From Streptomyces varsoviensis (GTDB lineage: Bacteria > Actinomycetota > Actinomycetes > Streptomycetales > Streptomycetaceae), in NCBI RefSeq assembly GCF_000718635.1, contig NZ_JOBF01000022.1, positions 184,773 through 248,772 on the forward strand: DNA of 64,000 nt, in the 5' to 3' direction. How positions within the stretch are numbered: the first letter of the stretch is position 1; every line of letters starts with the position of its first letter. Positions 7,875 to 15,899 of the stretch are shown here, in pieces. A program made the translations under genes and the position numbers. The notes beneath the pieces are model-generated. The model searched no databases. It was not told the DNA's origin and worked only from the letters and a program-made list of their open reading frames with translations.

Positions 7875-10244
7875 TCAGCGCGGCCCCTCGTGGCGGCCGG
7901 GGAGCCACCAGTTCCAGCGCCCCATCAGGCGCATGGCGGCCGGTACGAGCAGCAGGCGTACGAGCGTGGCGTCGAGGAGGATGGCTATCGCCATGCCGAA
8001 GCCGAGTTGCTGCATGGGGACGATGCCGGTGAAGCCGAAGGAGCCGAAGACGGCAACCATCAGCAGGGCGGCGCCGGAGATCAGCGGTGCGGTGCGGGTG
8101 AGGCCGCGGGCGACGGAGACGGTGTTGTCGCCGGTGGCCAGGTACTCCTCGCGGACCCGGCCGAGCAGGAACACCTCGTAGTCCGTGCTGAGGCTGAAGA
8201 GCAGGGCCAGGAGCAGCACGGGCACGAAGTTCTGGAGGTAGTCGGTCTTCTCGAAGCCGAGCGGGCCGGTCCCGAAGCCGTGCTGGAAGACGAGGACGAG
8301 GACGCCGTACGTCGCCCCGATGGAGACCAGGTTCATGGCGATGGCCTTCAGCGGCAGCAGCAGCGACCGGAACGTCAGCAGCAGCACCACGTACACGGCG
8401 ACGAGCATGAGCAGGATGACGGCCGGCAGCTTGTCCTGGATGACGCGGTTGGCGTCGATGCCCTCGGCGGTCTCGCCGCCGACCACCGCGTGCAGCGGGC
8501 CGGTCAGGGTCCGGGCCTCGTCCTGCACCTGGCGAAGCAGGGTGCGCGCGGCGTCGCCCGCCGCGCGGTCGTCCATGATCACTTCGAGGACGGTCTTCCG
8601 GTCGTCCGCGGCCGCGAAGTGGCGGACGGTGTCGCGGGCGTCGGCGGGCAGCCGGCCCAGGACGGAGCCGTTCAGGGCGGCGAAGGGCTTGTCGGGGGAG
8701 GCGGTGCGCAGCGTGTCGACGGCCGAGTCGACCCGTACGACGTGCGGGAGTTCGCGCAGCCGGTCGCGGAGGCGCACGACCTGCGTCGCCTCGTCGCTCT
8801 CGCCGAGCGGCCGGTCGGAGCCGACGACCACCTGGATGGGGGAGGTCTGGCCGACGCCGAACGCGTCCTGCACATGGTCGTAGCCGACCCGTACGGGCGA
8901 GGAGCTGGGCAGGATGCGCGCGTCGGGGGAGAAGGTGCGCAACTGCGCGGCGGGGGCGGCCAGCGCGATCAGGACGACGGCGCTGCCCGCGAGGAAGAGC
9001 ACGGGGCGGCCCATCACCCGCAGCGCGATCCGGTACCAGCGGCTGGACTCCTCGTCCCGGGGGCCGGTGCGGCCCCCGCTCAGCCATCGCGGCAGCCGCA
9101 CCCGGCCGGCGTTGATCCGCTCGCCCAGCAGATGCAGCAGGACCGGCAGGAAGAGCACGGCGGCCAGTACGGAGAAGGCGACCACGACGATGGCGCCGAG
9201 CGCGATGGAGAGGATGACGTTCAGATCGATCAGGAACAGCGTGCACATCGCCAGGACGACCGTGATGCCCGAGGCGATGACGGTGTGTCCGGAGGTGCGC
9301 AGGGTGGCGGCCACGGCGGCCTCGACGGACTGGCCTCTGGCGAGCTGTTCCTTGAACCGGGTGACCATGAAGAGCGAGTAGTCCACGCCGACGCCGAGGC
9401 CCAGCATGGTGGCCGCGTTCTCCACGAAGACCGACAGCTCGTAGTGGTGGGCCACCGGGGAGAGCAGGCCGAGGGTGAAGACGATGGCGCTGACCCCGAC
9501 GGCCAGCGAGACCAGGGCGGCGACCACGCTGCGGAAGAGCAGCAGCAGGATGACGATGATGAGCGGCATCGTGATCAGCTCGGCCTTCATCAGGCTCTGC
9601 TGGCTCAGGTCGTTGACCTCTCCCCAGAACGACGACGGGCTGACCAGGGAGACGTCCATGCCCTGCGGCCCGAAGCGGTCCGCCACCTTCTTCTGGATCT
9701 TGGGGAGTTCGCGGCGCGCGGTGCCGTCGTCGAGCGCGAGGGCCACCGAGTCGATCGCCGTGCGCTGGTCCTTGCCCACGTAGGCGGCGCGGTTCTGGGC
9801 CGAGAGGGTGGTCCAGCCGTAGCTCTCGGTCGCCTTGAGCGCGGGGTCGGCGATCACCTGCGCGGCCACGGCCCGTACGCGCTTGTCGAACTCCGGGGAG
9901 CCGGCGCGGTGTTGCCTGTCGTGCACGACCAGGGTGACCGTCGTCGCTCCCCGGCCCTTGAAGCCGTGTTCGAGCTGGGCCGCGGTCTTGGTCGAGTCGG
10001 CCCCGGCCGCGTACCATCCGCCGCCGCTGAGCGAGCCCGCGATGGACATCGCGCCCAGCCCGCACACCGCCAGCGCCACGAGCCACACCCCCAGCAGCGG
10101 CCAACGCGCCCGGCCGATCAGCCGGGAGGCGCGGGCGGCGAGGTCCGGGCGCGCCGGGCCGTCCGCCGGATCGCCGTCCGGAGACGCGGGCGCCGGTGCG
10201 GGCGCCGACGCGGACGCGGGCGGGGTGGAGAGCTGTTCAGACAT
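7875..10244 (-). CDS. MMPL-family (RND superfamily) transporter
   Basis: 789 residues, typical for actinobacterial MMPL proteins that export lipids, pigments or toxic hydrophobic compounds using the proton gradient. A Pro/Ala-rich N-tail of about 45 residues is followed by TM1, a large extracytoplasmic loop (about 70–215), a block of membrane helices with signature GLGVGVDYSLFMVTR near residue 285, a second loop (about 430–600) and a second helix block with LSTDYEVFLLGR near 685. The Asp-Tyr pairs in these helices are the usual proton-relay residues. The ATG at 10244 is the only sensible start. It is divergent from TetR 10355 with a symmetric site between, the usual arrangement for a repressor–exporter pair. 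The substrate is unknown. Confidence 0.93.
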   Translation of the reverse strand: MSEQLSTPPASASAPAPAPASPDGDPADGPARPDLAARASRLIGRARWPLLGVWLVALAVCGLGAMSIAGSLSGGGWYAAGADSTKTAAQLEHGFKGRGATTVTLVVHDRQHRAGSPEFDKRVRAVAAQVIADPALKATESYGWTTLSAQNRAAYVGKDQRTAIDSVALALDDGTARRELPKIQKKVADRFGPQGMDVSLVSPSSFWGEVNDLSQQSLMKAELITMPLIIVILLLLFRSVVAALVSLAVGVSAIVFTLGLLSPVAHHYELSVFVENAATMLGLGVGVDYSLFMVTRFKEQLARGQSVEAAVAATLRTSGHTVIASGITVVLAMCTLFLIDLNVILSIALGAIVVVAFSVLAAVLFLPVLLHLLGERINAGRVRLPRWLSGGRTGPRDEESSRWYRIALRVMGRPVLFLAGSAVVLIALAAPAAQLRTFSPDARILPSSSPVRVGYDHVQDAFGVGQTSPIQVVVGSDRPLGESDEATQVVRLRDRLRELPHVVRVDSAVDTLRTASPDKPFAALNGSVLGRLPADARDTVRHFAAADDRKTVLEVIMDDRAAGDAARTLLRQVQDEARTLTGPLHAVVGGETAEGIDANRVIQDKLPAVILLMLVAVYVVLLLTFRSLLLPLKAIAMNLVSIGATYGVLVLVFQHGFGTGPLGFEKTDYLQNFVPVLLLALLFSLSTDYEVFLLGRVREEYLATGDNTVSVARGLTRTAPLISGAALLMVAVFGSFGFTGIVPMQQLGFGMAIAILLDATLVRLLLVPAAMRLMGRWNWWLPGRHEGPR

Positions 10245-10317
10245 GTGAGGGCTCCCAGAGCCTGGAGAAGTCGGGCGGCAGTGGGGATAGTGGAGAGCGG
10301 GAATACTTCGAGTCGAA

Positions 10318-10336
10318 CACCGACCCTCAGTCGGTG
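10318..10336. promoter_or_regulatory. Likely TetR operator between MMPL and tetR genes
   Basis: CACCGAC (10318–10324), five bases, GTCGGTG (10330–10336). The palindrome lies 18 bp before the tetR start in the 110-bp divergent region, well placed to repress both genes. Confidence 0.65.
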
Positions 10337-10354
10337 AGTATCCTTGGGGGCACT

Positions 10355-11002
10355 ATGGCAGTCAAGTCCAGACGTGAGGAATACGCGGCTCTCACCCGCG
10401 CCGCGCTCTTGGAGGCGGCCTCGGGCCTGTTCGCGGAGAAGGGGTTCGACGCCACGTCCATCGACGACCTCGCCGCCGCGGCCCGGGTCAGCAAGGGCGC
10501 CGTCTACCACCACTTCGCGGACAAGCGGGCCATCTTCGACGAGGTGTTCCGGGTCGCCCAACAAGACGCCATCGGGCGGGTCCTGGAGGCGGCGCTGGCC
10601 GTGCCCGGGGAGCGCGCCACCCCGTGGGACGTGGCGGCCGAGGCCGTACGGGCGTTCCTGCGCGGTTATGTGGAGGACGAGCTCAAGCGGTCGCTGCTGC
10701 GCCAGTCCGCCGAGGTCCTCGGCGTGCGGCGGTGCCGGGAGATCGACGAGGAGCTGGCCCTGCCGCACATGCGGGGCCTGCTGGAGTCCGTACGGGCGCG
10801 GGGCGAGCTCCAGCCCGTGTCGCTGGACGCCACGGCCGTCGTCGTCTTCGGCACCCTCTGCGAGGCGGCCACATCGGTCGCCTTCGCGCGCAACCCCACG
10901 CAGACCTATGAGGAGATGTCGGTCGTGGTGGGCCACATGCTGGAGGGCCTGCGCAAGCCGATGGCGCGAACGGCGCCGGGGGCGCCGGGGAAGCCGGCCT
11001 GA
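10355..11002 (+). CDS. TetR-family repressor, probably of the MMPL exporter
   Basis: 215 residues. A canonical TetR HTH spans about 34–60 (TSIDDLAAAARVSKGAVYHHFADK). The C-terminal domain (LRQSAEVLGVRRCREIDEELALPHM, CEAATSVAFARNP) resembles those regulators with hydrophobic ligand pockets. The ATG at 10355 follows TTGGGGG at the right spacing; the frame extends upstream but without ribosome-binding sites. Position and the intervening palindrome suggest it senses the MMPL substrate and relieves repression of the exporter. Confidence 0.9.
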   Translation: MAVKSRREEYAALTRAALLEAASGLFAEKGFDATSIDDLAAAARVSKGAVYHHFADKRAIFDEVFRVAQQDAIGRVLEAALAVPGERATPWDVAAEAVRAFLRGYVEDELKRSLLRQSAEVLGVRRCREIDEELALPHMRGLLESVRARGELQPVSLDATAVVVFGTLCEAATSVAFARNPTQTYEEMSVVVGHMLEGLRKPMARTAPGAPGKPA

Positions 11003-11011
11003 CGCCGTCGA

Positions 11012-11161
11012 GCCGTACGTGCGGGCGCGGGGCGTACGGGCGTTGAGCTGCCTCAGGCGTACGGGTGCGTCGAATCGTGCCGTACGTGCGGGCGCGGGGC
11101 GTACGGGCCCTGAGCCGCCTCAGGCGTACGGGCGAGTCGAATCGCGCCGTACGTACGGGCG
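11012..11161. repeat. 67-bp imperfect tandem repeat, two copies plus a 16-bp start of a third
   Basis: Units begin with GCCGTACGTGCGGGCG at 11012 and 11079, and a truncated third starts at 11146. Copies differ at only a few positions. The block fills most of the 255-bp gap between the converging tetR and ThiF genes. It is rich in GTACGGGC, a common Streptomyces intergenic word. No coding potential was found. Confidence 0.85.
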
Positions 11162-11257
11162 TCCAAGAGCGTGCGGCGGGCCGGGCGGGGGTCATCGTGT
11201 GACGCCCCGCCCGGCCCTTTCGCCGGGTACGTACGGCTCCCGTGTGCCGGGTGTGGT

Positions 11258-12265
11258 TCAGGAAGCCGCTTCGGGGGTGCCCCGGCCGTTCCGTGCCGCG
11301 TCGCTCGCGGCGCGGTTGCGCGTAGCGAGCTTGCGGAGTCCGCCGATGAGCACGAGCGGCTTCTCCAGTTCCGCTGCCAGTCGGCGGGGCAGTGGGCGGG
11401 TGGCGCTGTGCGCGTTGACGGCGACGTGGCGCTTGACCGGCGCCCCGGAGACGATCTCCGCGGTCATCCGGGCGGTGAGCGCGCCGAACAGTAGCGACGC
11501 GTAGACGAGTTGCGGCACGCTGTAGCCGTCCTCGCCCAGGTGCTCGCGGGCGTTCTTGAGCATCTCCAGGGGGATGAACCGGGTGGGGATGACGCGGAAG
11601 AGCAGCGCCCAGATGACCCCGTGGTCGACCTGGTGCGCGCTGATCCTGCCGTCGAACGGCTCGGCCCCCGCCCGCCGGTAGTCGTAGAACCGGATGTACT
11701 GCGTGCCCGCCATGTCGTACCCCGTGAGCACGGGGACGCGGGCCCGCGCGGCGGCGCGGTGCAGCGCGTACTTGGCCTGCCAGCCCGAGCGCTCGGTGAC
11801 GTCGACGCCGTCGATCACCACCGAACACCCCGCGACGAGCTTGTCCGCGTTGTCCTCGGTGATGCCCTCCAGGACGGTCTCGGCCTCGGCGTACGGGTTG
11901 ATGGCCCGTACCCGCTCCGCGGCCACCTTCGCCTTGTGCCGGCCGATGTCGGCGAAGGCGGCGTGCTGCCGGTTGAGGTTGTTCAGCTCAAAGCTGCCCG
12001 TGTCGGCCATGACGAACGACTGCACGCCGATCCGGGCCAGTGGCTCCACGGCGGCCCCGCCGGTCGAGCCGCAGCCGGCGATCAGCAGCCGGGCCTGTTC
12101 GAGTCGCTGCTGGGTGGCGGTGGAGATGAAGCCGCGGTTGCGCACGGTGAACTCGGCGTAGAAGGCGCGGCGGTCGGCGGGGATCGCGAGCCCCGGGTCC
12201 GACGGCCGGTCGGAAGCCACCCGACTGCCTGATGCCGAGGCGTCGGATAGCGAAATGTCAGTCAC
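11258..12265 (-). CDS. ThiF/MoeB/E1-like adenylyltransferase without an apparent catalytic cysteine
   Basis: 335 residues. An E1-type Rossmann domain covers about 35–260: nucleotide loop GCGSTGG (64–70), acidic residue in MADTGSFELNNLNRQ with the adenylation Arg in NLNRQ (96–100), Lys111/Lys113 of HKAK, and Asp152 in VVIDGVDV. It should therefore bind ATP and adenylate a carboxylate. Only two cysteines are seen (Cys65 in the nucleotide loop, Cys147); there is no CxxC zinc site and no cysteine at the usual thioester position, so it probably activates a small carboxylic acid or peptide rather than a ubiquitin-like protein. The GTG start overlaps the upstream gene's stop (TAGTG), implying translational coupling. 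It is the last gene of a four-gene operon (15262 to 11258). Confidence 0.88.
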   Translation of the reverse strand: MTDISLSDASASGSRVASDRPSDPGLAIPADRRAFYAEFTVRNRGFISTATQQRLEQARLLIAGCGSTGGAAVEPLARIGVQSFVMADTGSFELNNLNRQHAAFADIGRHKAKVAAERVRAINPYAEAETVLEGITEDNADKLVAGCSVVIDGVDVTERSGWQAKYALHRAAARARVPVLTGYDMAGTQYIRFYDYRRAGAEPFDGRISAHQVDHGVIWALLFRVIPTRFIPLEMLKNAREHLGEDGYSVPQLVYASLLFGALTARMTAEIVSGAPVKRHVAVNAHSATRPLPRRLAAELEKPLVLIGGLRKLATRNRAASDAARNGRGTPEAAS

Positions 12266-13422
12266 TACGCCGCCACCTCGATGTGCTGTACGGAGCCGGA
12301 GAGTTCGGACAGCAGGTCCCGTACGGCCTTGAAGGGCGCGTCGGCCGCGGCGGCCCGCTGGACCACGGCGCTGCGGCGGACCGTCTCCTCGGGCGAGGGG
12401 AGGTGGGCGAGGAAGGGGTACACCTTCTCGCGGGTGACGTACATGGGGTGCATGAGTTCCTTCAGGCCGAGGCGCGGTGTCGTCCCGTCCAGCAGATGCA
12501 CGTCGAGGCCCAGGAGAACCAGGTGGCGCAGCGCCACGTGTTTTTCCACGTCGCCGATCAGCATTCTGGTCGTGTGGCGCTCCTGGCAGAGAATCCCCGA
12601 GATGCCGGCCAGCAGCCCCAGCATGACGCGCAGCCGCAGGGTGCGGTCGGTGAGGGAGTGCGCTTGCACGAAGCGCTTCACTTCTCGTACGGAGTGCGTG
12701 GTCAGCCCGTCGGAGGGCGGGAGCAGCGACAACAGCCGCAGATTGTGGGCCTGTTCGCAGGGGAACAGCCTGCGGTCCGGGGCGTCCAGGGGGCGCGGGG
12801 AGTGGTCCTCGCTGTGTGCGAGCGAGACATAGCCGAGAATGCGGCCGGTCACCTGATCGGTGGTGATGACGTGGATATCCGACTGGTGGATTCCCTGCAC
12901 CGGTTCGCAGAACAGGGAGTTGTCGAAGACGATGTCCTCGCTCGCGTAGCCCGCCCGCAGATATTCGGAGAGCCGGAACCCGGCGAGGCCCAGCAGATAG
13001 CGCTCGGGTATCGCCTCGGTGGGCGCGGCCGTGGTGATGACGCCCTTGCCGTGGGCGGCTCGGTAGACATGGGAATCCGTACGGTGCAGCCGGCCGGCGA
13101 GGCCGCCGAAGCTGAGCCGGCTGTGCAGCCGGAGTATGTCGGCTATATAGCGGCGGCGTACACCGCTGTCGGGCCCGGGGCCGGTGACGGGGGCATCTTC
13201 GAGGGTGCCTTCGGGGGCGCTTTCGACCGGCGATCCGGTCTTGGCGGGGGCGACCGGCTGGGCGGGGGCATCGGCCCCGGCGGGGACGAACGGTTCGGCG
13301 GGAACGACCGGTTCGGGCTCGGCGGGCGCGGGCGCCGGGGAGTCCTCGGTTTCGGCGGGAAGGCCCAATGGCACGAGCCAGGGGTGGGCGGAGCCGGCCG
13401 CCGGCGGAGTCGTCGTGGTCAT
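12265..13422 (-). CDS. Putative acyltransferase resembling AHL / N-acyl-amino-acid synthases (GNAT fold)
   Basis: 385 residues; no close family recognised with certainty. Residues 1–88 are a Pro/Ala-rich linker. Residues about 90–165 are helical. Residues about 165–330 follow the pattern of autoinducer-synthase-like and FeeM-type N-acyl amino acid synthases: DIHVITTD (Asp182), GRILGYVSLAH, a proline/glutamate motif FPCEQ (Glu223), and REVKRFVQ (247–252), which matches the conserved 'E-[IV]-x-R-F' of LuxI-type enzymes, then a helix and LVLLGLDVHLLDG. Such enzymes move a fatty acyl group to an amine. The assignment is inference from motif order and needs a structure-based test. The ATG at 13422 starts 66 bp after the dehydrogenase stop; the stop overlaps the ThiF start. 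Confidence 0.55.
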   Translation of the reverse strand: MTTTTPPAAGSAHPWLVPLGLPAETEDSPAPAPAEPEPVVPAEPFVPAGADAPAQPVAPAKTGSPVESAPEGTLEDAPVTGPGPDSGVRRRYIADILRLHSRLSFGGLAGRLHRTDSHVYRAAHGKGVITTAAPTEAIPERYLLGLAGFRLSEYLRAGYASEDIVFDNSLFCEPVQGIHQSDIHVITTDQVTGRILGYVSLAHSEDHSPRPLDAPDRRLFPCEQAHNLRLLSLLPPSDGLTTHSVREVKRFVQAHSLTDRTLRLRVMLGLLAGISGILCQERHTTRMLIGDVEKHVALRHLVLLGLDVHLLDGTTPRLGLKELMHPMYVTREKVYPFLAHLPSPEETVRRSAVVQRAAAADAPFKAVRDLLSELSGSVQHIEVAA

Positions 13423-13488
13423 TTGGTGCTCCTCACGTTGGCAGAGAGAACGGGAAGAACGGAAATGAGGCCTGGGCGGTGCGGGCGC

Positions 13489-14706
13489 TCAGAAGTCGTC
13501 CTCCGCGTAAAGGGCCTCGGTGATGGCCAGGGCGAGCACCTCGGGCGTGCCCTCGTAGATGCGGGCGCCGAAGGATTCCCGTACGAACTTCTCCATGGCG
13601 TTCTCCCGCAGGTATCCGCGCGCGCCCATGAGGGACATGGCCTCCTGCGCCACCTCGATGGCGACCTGGTCGGCGAAGAGCTTCGCGGTGGCGGGCTCGT
13701 ACGCGGGGGCGGGGATCTCGGTGTCCGCCGCCTGCGCCGCCTTGAGGTACATCAGCCGGGCGGCCTCGACCTTCGAGGTCATCTCGGCGAGCTTGCGGGC
13801 GGTGAACTGGTGCTGGTGGAGCGGGACTCCGCCCTGGACGCGCTCGGCGCACCAGTCCTTGGCGAGGTCGAAGGCGCCGCGGGCGACGCCGGTGGAGATC
13901 GCGGCGACGGTGGCGCGGGCCATGTTCATCTGCTGGATGTTGATGAGCATGCCGTTGCCCTCGCCGCCGACGACGTTCTCGGCGGGCACGCGCACGTTGT
14001 CGAAGAGCAATTCGCTGCCCAGGCAGGCGCGGTAGCCCAGCTTGTCGGCGACCGGGCCGCGGGTGACGCCGGGGGAGTCGAGCGGCACGATGAACGCGGT
14101 GAGGCCGGTGGCGCCGGGGTGGCCCTCGATGTTGGCGTACACGCTGCCGAACTCCGCGAGCCGGGCGTTGGTGATGAACCGCTTGCGGCCGGTGAGCAGA
14201 TAGCTGTCGCCGTCCCGGCGGGCCTGGACCACGTCGGTGGCGTGCTCCGCGTTCTGCGGGATCAGCAGGTCGCAGCCGGCCTGGTCCTCGGTGATCGCGT
14301 TGCAGGCCAGGACCGGGTTGTCGCCGGAGAACAGCGGCAGGAACCGGGCCTGGAGGCGCGGGTCGCTGGAGAGCAGCACCGGGGCCTGGCCCAGCAGCGT
14401 CGCGCCGAAGATGAGGGCGGTGCCGGCGCAGGCCGCCGCGATCTCCTCCAGGGCCACCGCCACACCGAGCACGCCCAGCCCCAGCCCGCCGTACTCCTTC
14501 GGGACCACCAGGCGCAGCAGCCCGGCCTCGTGGCCGAGGCGCACCAGCTCCCAGTCGAATTCCTCGGCGGGCGCGCGGTCGTTGTCCGCGACCCGGGGGC
14601 GTACGTCCTTGTCGACGAACTCCCGGACGCGCGCCCGCAGTTCCTGGATCTGCGGCGGTTCCGCGAGGAAGTCGACGGGGGCGCTGTGGAAGGCAGTGTC
14701 GCTCAT
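13489..14706 (-). CDS. Acyl-CoA dehydrogenase
   Basis: 405 residues, the standard length. N-terminal helical domain (about 20–135), a middle beta domain with ACNAITEDQAGCD and LTGRKRFITNA, and a C-terminal helical domain ending in ARIYEGTPEVLALAITEALY. The Glu in IYEGT near residue 390 is the usual catalytic base. The enzyme should introduce an alpha,beta double bond into an acyl-thioester using FAD. Its place between an SCP2-like carrier gene and an acyltransferase-like gene suggests it tailors a pathway acyl chain rather than serving bulk beta-oxidation. The ATG at 14706 is the clear start. Confidence 0.92.
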   Translation of the reverse strand: MSDTAFHSAPVDFLAEPPQIQELRARVREFVDKDVRPRVADNDRAPAEEFDWELVRLGHEAGLLRLVVPKEYGGLGLGVLGVAVALEEIAAACAGTALIFGATLLGQAPVLLSSDPRLQARFLPLFSGDNPVLACNAITEDQAGCDLLIPQNAEHATDVVQARRDGDSYLLTGRKRFITNARLAEFGSVYANIEGHPGATGLTAFIVPLDSPGVTRGPVADKLGYRACLGSELLFDNVRVPAENVVGGEGNGMLINIQQMNMARATVAAISTGVARGAFDLAKDWCAERVQGGVPLHQHQFTARKLAEMTSKVEAARLMYLKAAQAADTEIPAPAYEPATAKLFADQVAIEVAQEAMSLMGARGYLRENAMEKFVRESFGARIYEGTPEVLALAITEALYAEDDF

Positions 14707-14872
14707 GGGTTTCCGTTCATTCTTTCTGGGCGCGCGAAAGACACGCCCGGTGCTGTGCCATGCGGAACCGTCGGCGTGGTGCCGCAGGGAAGGGGTGGTG
14801 TTCGAGGTGGTACGGGCGCGGGTCGGCCACGTCGGGCGGGCAGGCCCTACGAGTTGCGGGCGCGGGGGCCCG

Positions 14873-15262
14873 TCAGACGGGCAGGCCGTCTTCGGCGGCG
14901 ATCGTCGGGTACTGGTCGAAGGCGGGCTGGAGGAGGGGCACGAATTCCAGCACCTTGGCCACGCTGCCCTTGATACGCACCTTTCCGGTGGCGAGGGCCA
15001 CCGGCATCAGCAGCTTGCCCAGCCAGAGGCTGTGCGCGGTGTCGCTGCTCATCTTGATGCGGATCGCGGCGGGCGCCGGGGGAGCGCCGACGTTCACGCC
15101 GTCGGGCGTGACGAACAGTTCGACGTCGGGCTTCACCTGGATGAGGTGGAGGGATATCCCGGACTCGCGCATGCGCTGGGTGAAGGTCTCGTCCTTGAGG
15201 AGGATGGTGAACAGTTCGCTGAAGATGCGGACCGCTTTGTCGGACGACTCGAATACGGGCAC
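14873..15262 (-). CDS. SCP2 sterol-carrier-like lipid-binding protein
   Basis: 129 residues. Pattern: AVRIFSELFTILLKDETFTQRMRESG, then beta strands (ISLHLIQVKPDVELFVT), AIRIKMSSDTAHSLWLGKL, and the SCP2 hallmark ATGKVRIKGSVAKVLEFVPLLQP. SCP2-like domains bind fatty acyl chains or acyl-CoA in a hydrophobic tunnel. The GTG start at 15262 follows AAGGAG seven bases upstream. It is the first gene of the four-gene operon, with a 166-bp gap to the dehydrogenase that holds no other open frame or clear hairpin. It may present the acyl substrate to the downstream enzymes (inference). Confidence 0.82.
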   Translation of the reverse strand: MPVFESSDKAVRIFSELFTILLKDETFTQRMRESGISLHLIQVKPDVELFVTPDGVNVGAPPAPAAIRIKMSSDTAHSLWLGKLLMPVALATGKVRIKGSVAKVLEFVPLLQPAFDQYPTIAAEDGLPV

Positions 15263-15281
15263 GTAAAAGCTCCTTACGGGT

Positions 15282-15314
15282 ATGGATCGGTCATGGATCG
15301 GTCATAGGTCGGGC
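15282..15314 (-). promoter_or_regulatory. Three 11-bp direct repeats just upstream of the SCP2–ACAD–ThiF operon
   Basis: ATGGATCGGTC at 15282–15292 and 15293–15303, followed by the degenerate ATAGGTCGGGC at 15304–15314. The spacing of 11 bp (one helical turn) and the position 20 bp before the operon's first codon suggest activator or repressor binding, or an mRNA leader element. No promoter hexamers were convincing. Confidence 0.5.
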
Positions 15315-15576
15315 ACGGGAAATGGCGCCGCCGCGACGGTGGAAGGCGGGCGGTGGCGGTGGTGGTGCGGTCGGTATAGGAAATGCCGCGCCGCATTGCG
15401 GGCGATGGAATGGGGGATCGCGGAACGGCATGGCACTACGGCGGCCGTTCACGCAGGGCGGATTGCGGCAGGCGACCCCGAGCGGCCTCGAAGAGCCACT
15501 GCGAAGTGAGGGCGGATACGAGGAGGAGGTAAAAGGCGCGGCGCGGAGGCGGCACGGCTACGAAAAATGCCGTGGC

Positions 15577-15640
15577 GGCAGTGCGGCAGTGCGGCAGTGC
15601 GGCAGTGCGGCAGTGCGGCAGTGCGGCAGTGCGGCAGTGC
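15577..15640. repeat. Eight perfect tandem copies of an 8-bp unit
   Basis: GGCAGTGC repeated eight times without error. Located in the gene-free stretch upstream of the SCP2 operon. 8 bp is not a multiple of three, and no gene covers it. It is likely a variable microsatellite-like element; an effect on the downstream promoter is possible but unproven. Confidence 0.95.
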
Positions 15641-15899
15641 GACCGCGCGCCGGCCTAGGGCCGTGAATTGCGCCGACGCGACGGCGGGCGCGCCGCCAGG
15701 CCGGCGGAACGCCGCGAAGGCGACGGGGAGTGTGGGGGGATGGGTCGTGTGTCGGTCAGGGCGAACACCCGGTGAGTAGGGACGCTCCCACGTCAAGAGT
15801 GGTGTCCACGGCGTGATTTGGTGGCTTGGGCCGCAGATGCACGGGTGGTGCGATCCCCCGATCAAGTCGAATTACGGACGACACAGACGCTGACACGTG

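Noticed and set aside
7890..10337. 815-codon plus-strand open frame over the MMPL gene
   Set aside because: Mirror frame of the clearly recognisable MMPL transporter; the translation is Gly/Asp/Glu/Arg-rich nonsense.
12232..14973. 913-codon plus-strand open frame opposite the lipid/ThiF operon
   Set aside because: It spans four unrelated minus-strand features and intergenic DNA; composition is that of an antisense shadow.
15577..15640. Iteron-type replication origin
   Set aside because: 8-bp perfect repeats alone; no initiator gene, DnaA boxes or AT-rich unwinding region nearby.
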